Shown: positions 45,501-54,636, counted from the stretch's first letter. The stretch is 64,000 bases of DNA from Schistosoma haematobium (GCF_000699445.3 NC_067202.1:15591924-15655923), one strand, 5' to 3'. Program-made: numbers and translations. Notes: generated by a model from the sequence alone, not told the origin.

Positions 45501-47406
45501 CCGAGAAAAGAAATATGGTTTAGCGGAATGATAAAAAAACTGATACAATAATTTAGATACCTAGGTATCTAAGCAAAGACAAAGTAGTGAATATATCTAT
45601 GCCATTGCAAACGATTCCGAATCATGTTAATTAAAAATTGACGATAATTTATTATCAGAAGGGGTTTTTGGAGATTTTAGAAATTTTCACAGATTGAAAT
45701 CATGAGTCAGTTGAAGCTAGACAACCATGGAAAACGTGGAAGCACTGGACGGCCGTTTCGTCCTAGTATGGGACGCAACTTCGTGGATTGGTTGAAGTTA
45801 GACATTAACACCGTTGGATGCCGACTCAGTGGTCTAATGGTTAAGTGCTCGCGCGCGAAGCCAGTAGGTCCTGGGTCCGAATCCCGCGGGGTGCGGGTCC
45901 GTGGATGCGCACTGCTGAGGAGTCCCATACCGGGACGAAACGGCCGTCCAGTGCTCCCAGGTTTTCCATGGTGGTCTAGCTTCAATTGACTCATGATTTC
46001 AATCTGTGATAATTTATTAATCTATCAGTGATCATCAGTTTAAAAGAATCAATATAGATCTTCTGAAGTCAAAGAATAGTTCTACAATACGTCATTTCAC
46101 AATCCTAGCTTTAGATCTATAATAAATTTTTTTCTCATGCAGTGTCGGATGTTCACTATGTGATCTTAATACCGTTATTCGGATATCTATATTCAAACGT
46201 TTGATAAATTTCGCTGACAACATCTCAATCACTATAAGTTCCAATTAGGTGGTGGTAACTTGGTCAATGAGTAACATACGAGTTATAGTCAGAATAGGGT
46301 TGTGGAGATTGTTAAGTTTTTGAATGAGATCATGTTTCGATCAATGTTAAACCATCATTGAAAACCTGGAAACACTGAATGGTTAACATTGGTTGTATCA
46401 TTTTTCTTCCACTTCGCTCAGCTATTCTCCATCTCACTGGCCAGTTGATTGGAGTTCTGTATCTTACATATGTTAGTAGAACATGCTGGCGAAGACAGTC
46501 GTGGAGAAAATACAGTTGTTTTCGAGTAGAAGCCTGCCTTTTGGCGAAATTCTCCCATCTTCGAACGACGAGAAGCGTATTACGCTCATATGATGTCGAA
46601 ATGTTGGAAAAGATTTGTAGCTCAGGTGGCTGATTTTGATGGAGTTTTGTTCTCTGAGCTGGATGGTTTGGTCGCGGAGCTTTCATCGTTGTTCCGAACG
46701 ACATCATCATCACTTCTACCTGCAGTTTGTGCTTATGATGTCGTTCAGAACAACGATGAAAGCTCCACGACCAAACCATTCAGCTCAGAGAACAAAACTC
46801 AATCAAAAACACCGGACTGTTGTTTTGTCCTGGTGTGCAACTCTTCAGCAATGCACATCGACGACCTTGCATGTGAGGTTCGAACCCAGAACCTTCGGTG
46901 TTGAGCGCGAACCCCTAACCTGTAGACATAATTGACGGATAATATTGTTTATTATCAATATCTTTTTTTAATGATTTCTGTTTTTTTATAGACAAAATTT
47001 TTCTTTATCTTTATAGGATGATTTTACTAAACTATTTTCAGCTGATAAAATTGTTTATTTATGCGCTGAATCAGAATATCTTCTACCAGAACATTTTAAT
47101 ACCAAGTATCAAACTAATTTAATCAATAATGAGACTATTCAGTTTACTCAAGATGATATTTATGTTATTGGTGGTTTAATTGATCATAATAGATTAAAAG
47201 GATATTGTTATCAACAAGCCATTGAACGTGGTTATAGAACAGCTAGATTACCATTAAAAGAAATTAATTTACATATTGAAGGTCGATTTGTTTTATCTAC
47301 TCTACATGTATTTCAAGCATTATGTCCTGTATTATCCGGTACAAAAACTTGGTTAGAAAGTTTAAAACAAGCAATACCACCAAGAAAATTAATGGTTTGT
47401 GTATAA
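35667..47406 (+). CDS. TRMT10A: TRMT10A-like tRNA (guanine-9-N1)-methyltransferase, 5 exons
   Basis: Exons 35667-35699, 37396-37464, 37532-37804, 40859-41059 and 47017-47406 join in phase 0 throughout to 966 nt, or 321 aa plus stop. Trm10-family SPOUT enzymes place m1G at position 9 of tRNAs. Features: a basic N-terminal tract (VSKRANRKLDQYLKRKEARR, RKACKERRKLR) with seven Gln at 51-57; the SPOUT start VVIDCAYDHLMSFKDI at 104-119; NRRAKHPVQLYITGL; KIVYLCAESEYLL; the cofactor-pocket loop YVIGGLIDHNRLKG at 241-254 with the conserved Asp247; and RLPLKEINLHI near the end. Length is close to human TRMT10A (339 aa). A TRMT10B assignment is possible; the mitochondrial TRMT10C is less likely. Intron 4 (6 kb) holds the large palindrome and several retroposons. 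Confidence 0.88.
35872..36195 (+). repeat. Repeat C, uninterrupted copy (~310 bp)
   Basis: Shares gtagatctccgaccaatgtc, gattttaatttggtttatta, cacaagcttgtttctaa and gataagtatcaaccagcttc with 48495-49160. No coding capacity seen. This copy shows the empty state of the site filled by a solo LTR at 48.6 kb. Confidence 0.75.
36900..37235 (-). repeat. Element A retroposon, partial
   Basis: The minus strand ends in the family tail (ttgtaccaatgtttatgcg, AAGTAAAAA) and keeps ggctaccatgggatgg and gatcagacctgtagatc-like blocks. The 5' part is shortened and diverged. It lies in TRMT10 intron 1. Confidence 0.75.
37396..37464 (+). CDS. TRMT10A: TRMT10 exon 2
   Basis: Acceptor tttcag, 23 codons ETNKESVSKRANRKLDQYLK plus RKE, donor gtaatt. 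It is separated from exon 3 by a 67-bp intron, typical of the very short introns in trematode genes. Confidence 0.85.
37532..37804 (+). CDS. TRMT10A: TRMT10 exon 3
   Basis: Acceptor aaatag, donor gtaagt, 91 codons. It encodes the rest of the basic tract, the polyglutamine (CAA repeat) and the first SPOUT strand VVIDCAYDHLMSFKDI. Confidence 0.92.
37961..38166 (+). repeat. Snapback Sm-alpha insertion with 14-bp target duplication
   Basis: A 36-base perfect inverted repeat (37961-37996 and 38011-38046) flanks a 14-base spacer holding the ribozyme cleavage region (tccaggacgcgcgt). The right arm continues into the Sm-alpha 3' half (gcaatatcgaggcg, gtccatatgccaat, gaagattcaagtaaaac). TAATATTAAGTTAA at 37948-37961 recurs perfectly at 38167-38180 as a target-site duplication. 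It lies in TRMT10 intron 3. Confidence 0.9.
38270..38580 (+). mobile_element. RTE family (TGAC-tail) 3' end
   Basis: Plus strand: ctcagaatcgatcacaatgg, then gcctggtcctacgttgtagc and tgactgact. The C-terminal RTE peptide is readable over frameshifts (TLGDMAQNRSQWHRCIYSLS). It lies in TRMT10 intron 3. Confidence 0.8.
38646..39030. mobile_element. Possible solo LTR
   Basis: The block is bounded by TGTTAACA and ATCTAACA (TG...CA, inverted TGTTA ends). Its GC content is higher than the flanks and it has no coding. A target duplication is not visible, so this is tentative. Confidence 0.35.
39110..39240 (+). repeat. PLE pseudo-LTR fragment
   Basis: Shares ttcgagcagc, gtgttacgct, aagatttgtagc and tggagttctgtccgctgag with the foldback region at 46.5-46.8 kb and, more weakly, with 19.3 and 56.9 kb. 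Confidence 0.55.
40105..40225 (+). mobile_element. SR2-like RT fragment
   Basis: Plus strand reads MKTSTSEGKHEIQ then ARMQVDDLGFAKGQALLS, the segment ending at the RT active site, with FAKG where the element at 1-977 has FADD. It stops abruptly at the tetranucleotide repeat. Confidence 0.8.
40228..40747 (+). repeat. (TAAG)n-(TGAG)n-(TAAG)n tetranucleotide array, ~520 bp
   Basis: About 22 TAAG units, then about 90 mostly TGAG units with rare interruptions, then TAAG units again. The long minus-strand frame across it (poly LTHS/LTYL) is an artefact. It lies 110 bp upstream of TRMT10 exon 4. Confidence 0.97.
40859..41059 (+). CDS. TRMT10A: TRMT10 exon 4
   Basis: Acceptor ctctag, 67 codons, donor gtaagt. 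It encodes VANCYSINRRAKHPVQLYIT, matching the family's 'RCYAENRRALHPVQFYLT', and ends SWDVNLCE. The large palindrome begins 23 bp after this exon. Confidence 0.93.
41712..42044 (+). pseudogene. LTR-retrotransposon gag fragment (left palindrome arm)
   Basis: 110 codons with ELRLPMYGANNPRIWFAQVD and TKYAYVVGALPIEIAAEV, the N-terminal gag-like region of Ty3/gypsy-type elements of flatworms and insects ('L-P-x-W..P..WF.Q.E..F', then 'T.F.YVV..L'). The frame ends at KARTNIGAE where full gags continue, and no protease or RT follows. A fragment, not a gene. Confidence 0.7.
43273..43605 (-). pseudogene. LTR-retrotransposon gag fragment (right palindrome arm)
   Basis: Reverse-complement copy of the left-arm frame. 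A one-base deletion in a C run (near 43553) breaks the frame, so only the last 70 codons (from MYGANNPRIW) stay open with an ATG. The rest of the peptide is otherwise the same. Confidence 0.7.
44540..44890 (-). repeat. Hammerhead/tRNA-type SINE, second subfamily
   Basis: The minus strand shows a tRNA-like part (gatagcccagtggtaacg, gggattgaaccc) and a hammerhead-like part: core CTGACGT at 44712-44706, a GTGC/GCAC stem, GAAA at 44691-44688, and ACC/GGT stem III. The final core base is U instead of A. Related copies are at 58.1, 61.6 and 63.5 kb. Confidence 0.65.
45330..45630 (-). mobile_element. RTE family (TGAC-tail) 3' end, diverged
   Basis: Begins gtcagtcagtcaaacac at the tail and ends near atgccattgcaaacgattcc, which corresponds to the family's C-terminal coding region (minus strand). 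5'-truncated. In TRMT10 intron 4. Confidence 0.65.
45688..46008 (+). repeat. Hammerhead/tRNA-type SINE flanked by inverted 87-bp arms
   Basis: 45688-45774 and 45922-46008 are inverted arms of 87 bases each with six mismatches. Between them are the tRNA-like segment with box A TGGTCTAATGG (45830-45840, perfect consensus) and box B GGTCCGAATCC (one change) near 45874. The right arm carries the intact hammerhead; the left arm holds its 3' two-thirds in reverse. Confidence 0.88.
45909..45954 (+). ncRNA. Hammerhead ribozyme motif, all core bases intact
   Basis: Stem I is GCACTG (45909-45914) with CAGTGC (45949-45954). The core CTGAGGA (45915-45921) matches CUGANGA. Stem II is GTCCC/GGGAC, 5 bp perfect with a 5-base loop. 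GAAA is at 45937-45940. A 3-bp stem III (ACG/CGT, 2-base loop) follows, and the cleavage site is after C45948 (GTC). The very short stem III is also seen in Sm-alpha ribozymes and usually needs dimerisation or tertiary contacts. Activity is inferred. Confidence 0.85.
46262..46378 (-). repeat. 3' end of hammerhead SINE family
   Basis: cgagttatagtcagaatagg through gaaaacctggaaac; the same block forms the inner ends of both palindrome arms (42395-42481 and 42837-42930). Confidence 0.8.
46634..46808. repeat. PLE-type foldback, 74-bp arms
   Basis: 46634-46707 and 46735-46808 are inverted arms with four mismatches and a 27-base spacer. Related sequence occurs beside the Penelope-like element at 19285-19345, and at 39.1 and 56.9 kb, so this is probably an inverted pair of PLE pseudo-LTR ends. 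A degraded hammerhead/tRNA-like segment (minus strand, core CTGAAGA) follows to about 46925. Confidence 0.75.
47017..47406 (+). CDS. TRMT10A: TRMT10 exon 5 and stop
   Basis: Acceptor ttatag, 129 codons and TAA at 47404-47406. It holds DKIVYLCAESEYLL, YVIGGLIDHNRLKG, GYRTARLPLKEIN and VLSTLHVFQAL, the SAM-binding half of the SPOUT domain. Confidence 0.95.
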   Translation, partial: DDFTKLFSADKIVYLCAESEYLLPEHFNTKYQTNLINNETIQFTQDDIYVIGGLIDHNRLKGYCYQQAIERGYRTARLPLKEINLHIEGRFVLSTLHVFQALCPVLSGTKTWLESLKQAIPPRKLMVCV

Positions 47407-47516
47407 TTCAATTGATTATGTTTTAATTTATTATATATATATTCTCCACTTCAAAAAATGTTCCCGTTTTATTTTTTCTCTCTCAAACATTTGAAATGAG
47501 ATAGTTACATTAACTG

Positions 47517-47522
47517 AATAAA
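47517..47522 (+). promoter_or_regulatory. TRMT10 poly(A) signal AATAAA
   Basis: Canonical AATAAA 111 bases after the TRMT10 stop codon, the first on this strand. Confidence 0.7.
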
Positions 47523-47556
47523 AGCTTCATCTGATTTAATGTTAATACCGAAGTCT

Positions 47557-47890
47557 ACAATCAGTCAGTCAGTCAGTCAGCTACAACGTAGCACCAGGCG
47601 CATATGTGCATAGATCAAAGTTGCCATACCTCATTACCACAACAAGATGAACATCAAATTCATAGAAGTAGTTAATTCAGTGGTGGTAATATATAAAAGA
47701 GAAATTGCATATAAGGATATATTACAGGAAGAAAGAATTAGTTGATAGAAAGAAAGTTATGAAGCGATTTTAATCCCCTTTAAACTAAAGGGAAGATAGA
47801 AAGTGTATACAGTGACGTCATTGTGATCGATTCTGAGCCATGTCACCCTGTCTGCAATCATTGGTTACGATAGTCGTGCATTCGTAATAC
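47557..47890 (-). mobile_element. RTE family (TGAC-tail) 3' end
   Basis: Starts with five cagt repeats and gctacaacgtagcaccaggc. The minus strand reads into the RTE C-terminal region (gattctgagccatgtcaccc in reverse). 5'-truncated. Directly downstream of TRMT10. Confidence 0.8.
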
Positions 47891-48494
47891 AGACATATCC
47901 GCTAAGAGGACCGGATCGCAACGCTTCTGTGATGACTGATAGGAACTTCACTTATTTGTGTTCAACTTTTTGATGATATTGATAGACACCAAGCTAGACA
48001 ATACATTTCTTTATGCTTAGAAGTTAGGACATAAACGGTTTTCTATGCATATGGTTGTAATAGACGGTCACTTATCTACGTTCTGGATTGGAATGACATA
48101 TGACTCATCCACGTGTATTTTAGGTTTTCTTGATCTATCTAATCGGGCTACAACTAATTCACCTGAATGTTTTACCGTTCTAGAGGTCAGGAAACTTTTG
48201 ATGAAACTGAGTTTTTATTTCATCTGCATTGTAGTCAGTGGGGGCGTATACAAAAATAACGAATAGACATCGGCATATATCTCTGAATTTCAGAATTCTA
48301 ACTGTACATTTATTCTGGCAACCTGTAAGCGACTGTTTACTGTTATCTACTCAAGAATTATTTGTCCTATTTTCGAACTTAGCACTATACCTACTCCAGC
48401 AGGACCACAAGAAAATGTTGCTGAGTCTCCAGATACACAATCTCTTAATCGCACTCGTTCGATATTTGAAACAATCTCCTAACTTATTGATTTC

Positions 48495-49160
48495 TCGAAG
48501 CCCTTAATATTATGCCCTGTAGATCTCTGACCAGTGTCACGTTCCAAATCACCGATCAGTATCCTGATTTTAATTTGGTTTATTATTTACTGTATAGCTT
48601 AGTGATGTAACGTGTGCGCGACTGCAGGTTTTGATAAGCAGCGTTTTATTGATCGATCGATTACAGTGACACGGAAAACACGTAAGGACGACCTAGTGCC
48701 CTGATTGGCCCCGCTTCGCTGTCTGTCCTAGCCAGTTGAGTCAAGAACACAAGTCACAGCCTCTGAGTTATGAATCATTGTATTTCAGACATACTCTATT
48801 TATATACTAAACAAACAAACCACATCGTACCATAAAATAGGAAACAACATTTACAAAATATTTAACAAGTGAAATAAACATCAACCAATAAGAAATGTAC
48901 ATTTAAGGTCCAAGGCCACCATAGACTTAACACGATAATTATTGGTATATTTTTCCGACTATCCTAACACTTAGTGTCCCTGAATTGACCTTGAACCGAC
49001 CACTAACTTCTAATAGGTGCACTGACTGTTCACAAGCTTGTTTCTAACTTATACCTTGAGGTGATAAGTATCAACCAGCTTCTGTAATATTAATGTATCA
49101 AATAGACGTGGCCTACATATAAGTATACCGGAGCACATCACATCGATCATACATGATAAA
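48495..49160 (+). repeat. Repeat C copy interrupted by a solo LTR
   Basis: Matches 35872-36195 on both sides of 48606-48969: gtagatctctgaccagtgtc and ggtttattatttactgtata before, cttgaaccgaccactaac and gataagtatcaaccagcttc after. Confidence 0.8.
48606..48969 (-). mobile_element. Solo LTR with duplicated target
   Basis: On the minus strand the 364-bp block starts TGTTAGGATAG and ends CACACGTTACA. It has a TATA box TATATAAATAGAG (48806-48794) and AATAAA (48650-48645) in the order expected of U3-R-U5. CTTAGTG occurs at 48598-48604 and 48970-48976, with one extra base at the left. The empty site is seen at 35.9 kb. Confidence 0.85.
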
Positions 49161-51670
49161 AAATTTTGACTCCAATGTTAACAATATAGTGAGACATTTT
49201 AAACGAAGAACTTTAAATAAAACATCCTATCAAGTAAACCTAGACCCCTTGAGATATTCACTAGCTTATCGTCCCGTTTCAAACAGTAAAGTGTTTTAGG
49301 TTAGTTGATGTAAAGTAGAATATGATTTGATAGTAAATTATTTTATAACATCTAGCAGGATAATGTCCATAAATCTACATTTCTAAGTCAGGATCACGTC
49401 GAAACTCGCAGATGAGTCTTTTTTCAACTAATGGGAGCTAGTGGGGTGTCTTGAAAATATTAGTAGGTTAATTTCATGTGGACTAATACTCCTAACAATG
49501 TATTCTAGCTGTCCGAAACCAATTCCACGTATTTCGATGTAAGCCACTTGGTAATATCATTAACTTTCACAGAAATAGTTTCACTCAAAGCCAGTTACAC
49601 AAATTTTCACTTGGCATATGTGTCTTATTAATTACTGGTATTACAAAATTGCATAGTGTAGAAGATAACTCGGAAATATCTCAAATTGATAGTTTTAGTT
49701 TATGAAATCCAATTTTGTAGTTGTCTATCTATACAGGGAGTTTGTGGTGATTAATGATACCACGAACCGACTTAAATTAGACAGACAGCACTTAAAAAAT
49801 ATAATCACTGAAAAGCTGTTTTGTCCTACTGTAGGACTCCTCAGCACTGCTCATCCACTTTGGTCTCACTGCAAATGTTTACTCTTTGAACCATTGAACT
49901 AGCAAAACCTCAACCTTTAATCAATTCACGCCATTTCATATCTCCCTTTACCACTCATCTCTACTAAGATGAACAGTCAACATGACTAACTTGTTGTTGG
50001 GTGGAGATTTTTTAATGTACTTTTTCCTGATGATTGATGTTGAGTTTTCCAATGTTTGTTTTCACATTGTGATAAAAAGTCAAACTTTAGATTGTGAGGT
50101 TGTTGCTTGATCATATGCATAAGGTTTCTCTATACCATTGAATTCGTACATCAACCCAATATCTTACTAGATGTTCAAATTACTTGTTAGTAGTAGTGCA
50201 CAAAATTGTTGTTTACTCATAATAATTGAAAATCTTCAATGTGTTTAAGCCCACATATTCTGGTAAATCTGAATTGGATTGATATAATAATATTTGGATT
50301 ATACATATTTTGTCTATTTCATCAATTAAGTAGTATATTCAGATGAATAATTAACTATTCAATGTCTAATTTCGTTACATATTTCATGATCTATCTTGTC
50401 AGGCTTGTACGTAATGCTTCTTTTTAGCTTATCAAAACACTCATATTGTCTGTAATCCTTTAACTGAACTATTGAAGTTATCCATTAGTGAATTCATGAC
50501 AAACTATGGTATCAATCGCGAATGGATGTGCTTTAAAATCGATTATGGTTGCGTAGATTCAATCACTCTTTCTTTATCTTACTTTAGATGTTCAGTTTCG
50601 CTATTCCTTTGTGCATACTTTCTTTTCATTTCATCTTATTGAATCATACTCTCAATATTCAATCATCGTTATTATCATTGCTACTACTACTACTACTACT
50701 ACTACATGATTTCGATCTCTATTACTATTCATTTGGTTAGTTTTGTGTCGGCATTTCAGTTTAACCTGAGAACTTGAACGGACTCGAATTCGGTATCAGA
50801 CTGATAGTTCATTATAATTAATGGGCTGAAAACCAACCTTGTTCGTTAAATATTGTCAAACTAAATTGACTTCTATTATTGAACTGTAAAGTATTCTGAA
50901 GTTGATTACATTTAGATTATTTTATCCCAGCACAAGATAATTTGTACTATGTTTATTCAATTATCATTATTGTGAGATGTATATATAGAGCTACATGTAG
51001 AGATAGTATACTATGTCTTTGAATTTGTAGCCTATCTACTTGTCACTATTCAATATGTGAGTGATATATCTAGCACTTTTTTCATTTATGTAATGACACA
51101 TAAGAGGACAATTTTCCCTGAGAATTTCATTTCAAGCTCTAACTTGTACGTTGAGATGGTCTACAGTGGGTGTATTTACAGAAGACATATGTAGATAGGT
51201 TCAGATGATCAAAATGTAGTTACTAGTAGTGAGAACTGCACTCGTATGCAACACTGATGCACGAGATGAACGGAAAAATACTCGTAAATGCTATAATGCA
51301 GTTTTATTGAAGATTAAAAATGGATGGTTTTTTTGAATTCATATTTACTTACTTTCAATCATTGTAGTGATTAATGAGTGTTCAAGAAAAAATGTAGCGG
51401 TAGTTTTGGGCTAGATGTTATATCTCGATAACAATATATACATACATATTTGATAAAATTTTTAAGTATAGAAAATGGTCATCTTTGTTCTTCCTCTTCT
51501 TCTGTCATTCATCCAATAGTGAGCATGAATTTAAGTAAATGAGCTGTTAGATATATTTTTTTTCTAACACCAAGGGTTCGTGACATCTGGTTCATGTAAT
51601 ACATGATTATCGTTCTGACAAAATAGATTTTGTATGTTATGTGGAAAAAATGAGTTATATTTATGTTGGA
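49160..51670. other. AT-rich intergenic stretch with one degraded SINE
   Basis: At 49800-49915 (minus) there is a degraded hammerhead/tRNA SINE: core CTGAGGAG kept, but GAAA changed to CAAAA. A (CTA)n run lies near 50686-50705. No coding signal found elsewhere. Confidence 0.55.
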
Positions 51671-51687
51671 GTAATTGAGTACTATCC

Positions 51688-52243
51688 CGACCGTTGTTGC
51701 TACCTTGACGTGGTGATCGGGCTTGCCTATCGTGATGAATCAATCGAGTTATACTGGCTGGAACAACCGTTCCTCAAGGTCCTACCATGTCAAACAGGTC
51801 GGTTGAAGAGCAGTAAAACTAAAAACAACAAATTCAAGGTTCAAGGGCGAAGTCGTACTGCTGATTGTACAGAGGTGTGACGGCAGTAAGGTGTTTCCTT
51901 CGAACAACCAGCATAATAGCGATGCTGCCTTTCCACAAGGAGGGATGGGGTTAGAAAAGGTCAACCTTAAACATTCACACCTCGCCTTATCCCTCGGATA
52001 TCAGTCCGGCGATAAGGTCTCAACAAGTACGGAGCTGACAAAAAAATTGCTCATAAAAAGGACGTGTGTGACCGACCTCAAGCAGTTGTCCCTTGAGCAC
52101 TGCGGTCACGCTCTCACGTCACTTCTAATCTAATTTCCTTTTCAGGTACCTCTAGAAGAACCCTTCCACGGTGTGGGCAACCGGGAAGTGATAACCGCCC
52201 TCATGCCTCCAACAGCACTCAAGACCACTGTATATATAATTTC
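51688..52243 (+). mobile_element. Short retroposon with perfect 16-bp target duplication
   Basis: TAATTGAGTACTATCC at 51672-51687 is repeated exactly at 52244-52259. The 556-bp insert starts cgaccgttgttgctacct and ends actgtatatataatttc. It contains broken frames such as LLIKRTCVTDLKQLSLEHCG, which resemble leader peptides of schistosome RTE elements. There is no RT. It looks like an internally deleted or non-autonomous retroposon. Confidence 0.85.
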
Positions 52244-52769
52244 TAATTGAGTACTATCCAGAGGTAATCAAAATTAAACACTCTAATTAACCTATACTAC
52301 TTAATTATACAATTATGCAGATATTTTCCCAAAACCACGGATAGAAAATTATCTAATAAATTTGTTGTGTCCTGGTAGCATCTGTTATGTACATAAAGGG
52401 TCTGTTGTATCCACAATTTTACTGTTTATACTTGGAAAACGGGAACCACAGATTCAAATGAACATTTAATGACTCTCCATAAATGTATACTCAAAACATG
52501 TTCGAAATCACATCATGATTAAAACAAGTACACTCATTAATATCGCAATTTCACGTGAATACGATAGTACAAATAACATAATTCAGTGAGAGAAAGCTTA
52601 CACCTGTCATATTGCATAAAATGTACACTAGATTTGTGCAAATCTATTAATTGAAGTAATATTATGGTATATGCTACTGATGCCGACAAATATAAGTAGT
52701 ATGTATCATCAATCGAAAGTGAAATGTATGGCGGAAAGAGAACGAGATTAGAGAATCATTGGTGTGGAA

Positions 52770-53270
52770 ATGAAAGGACAGTGAATTCTGAGACGATCAA
52801 TTGACATTTTGCAAATGAAGTATTTACTGTATAGTGTTCAGATTGTACTCTGTCGTTTTGTAATTTTGTGTTTAAATACATTCGATTGTCCCCAATTGTG
52901 TTCTCATTCACTAAAATATTACATTGGAAGACATGAAGCCTGTATTGTACTGATAATAAAGCTAGTCATTGAATGTTATACTGAATTCGCCACCATATCC
53001 GAACTAGTTTAATACGATAGTTCCAATGAATAATTAAGTGTTTTTGTAGTGAACAAGAACACGAGTGACGGCAATCAAATGTATTTGAGTACAAAATTAC
53101 AGAATATCTCACTGAAATCTGAGGACCATATAGGAAATAGTTTGAAAAATATCAATCCATCATCTTAAACCTCACTGTTCCTTTTGCAAATGTCAGTCCA
53201 TCGTCTCAGATTTCACTGTTCGTGTATTCTCATACCAATTGCTATCTGTTCCCGTTGTTTTCTTCTCGAT
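52770..53270. repeat. Repeat D, imperfect inverted pair
   Basis: About 150-190 bp at 52770-52920 is an imperfect reverse complement of 53038-53225 (landmarks: aattttgtgtttaaatacat, and in reverse aatgtatttgagtacaaaat; gagacgatcaattgacattt against its reverse). A related copy is at 63720-64000. Which class of element this is remains unknown. Confidence 0.65.
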
Positions 53271-54480
53271 CTTCTATTGAAATACATTCTGTTCCTGTCC
53301 ATCGTTAAATACTACTTATGTGGGTATAAATAGCTCACACCACAGCTTTTTTGAGACTAAAATGCTACAATCATTTCAATGTTACCTTGATATCTTAGCC
53401 ATTCGTATTAATTCACAACTATGTGATTTATCCTAACTAGCTATTTTAACCATCCCATGTATCCTCTTACACACACACATTTGCTTAATCGATTACTCAA
53501 TTATGACCCTGAGGATGTATTTCTACCCTCTTCCTGTATTATCTACGCTATTTAAGTCGCTATGTTTTGCGATCTATAATGCTCTATAAGATCGTTGCAT
53601 ATTTCGTTCGTCTTTGTACGGTTCAGTAATTAGCATGCCTGAAATATACCTATTTTAAATAAGATTTGTGCTTGACTTTTACTAAGGTGATTTATTGATA
53701 GAATACATACGAGACTAATAGGCTATACATTTCACTAGTCGTTTAATCTTATTGGAGTCGAGAACAGACATGAAAATCTGAAATGACTGGGACGATACAC
53801 GCATTAAATTTCTGAGTCAACGAAGCCAATATTTCATGACGGTGAAATCAATTATATTGTTAATGGGTCCCACTATCGGCAGTTCATATTAGATTATACC
53901 ATAGGGAATAGAGCCCAGAACATTCGTGGTGAGAACACAAACTTTAGACCACTGAGATGGCATAGGATAGACTACATTCTTAACTCTATTTAATAAACGA
54001 TCTTGTACCAGGAAGAAACAGGTATCCGACGCTTCCTGATTCTCAATTTCTGTCATAAACTATGAAATTCAGCAATCCCCATAAACCCTCTATGCTTATA
54101 AGTAGATAATTGTTTTATAGCATAAGACTAATCAAATTATCTAGTTACTTATATTCGTACACCATCAATGTTACGACTTTGGTATTAGTAACATGTGAGT
54201 GACTACCAATATTAACTATAGGATTTTGTTGGTCGTCAATCTCGAATTTCACTGCCTTGGCGAAGGATATGAACACAAACTTCACGGGTTGTTACGTAAA
54301 CGTACATTCCTTCTCCCCGAAGAAAACATCAGGGAACTAAAACGACTAAGCATACAGAAGACAAATCATATTTTTTACATAAATTTATGTATTTATATAT
54401 ATATACATATATGAATAATAAATACCATAGTTATAAATGCAAGAAAAAAAGGACATAAATCTTATAAACAAAACAAAATA
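53270..54480. other. AT-rich spacer between convergent genes
   Basis: No repeat family or coding signal that I can support, apart from a 71-codon frame at 54199-54414 without recognised motifs. It ends at the SMC4 3' end. Confidence 0.5.
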
Positions 54481-54515
54481 TATACAATGTTAACATTATC
54501 ATCATCGTTAATGTT

Positions 54516-54521
54516 TTTATT
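54516..54521 (-). promoter_or_regulatory. SMC4 poly(A) signal AATAAA
   Basis: AATAAA on the minus strand, 71 bases beyond the inferred SMC4 stop codon. Confidence 0.6.
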
Positions 54522-54591
54522 TATCAATTACACTTCTATAATATACACTCCAAACATCATCGCATTCACTACATTATATTAGATATATTAT

Positions 54592-54636
54592 TCAACATTC
54601 CATAGCAGACTCAGTGTTATTATCATTAGTCTGATT
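54592..54636 (-). CDS. SMC4: SMC4 terminal micro-exon (inferred)
   Basis: Acceptor tgttcatttcag, then 14 codons NQTNDNNTESAMEC and TGA at 54594-54592. Phase 0 fits the previous donor, and a poly(A) signal follows. Found by hand; not confirmed by any transcript. Confidence 0.6.
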   Translation of the reverse strand, partial: NQTNDNNTESAMEC

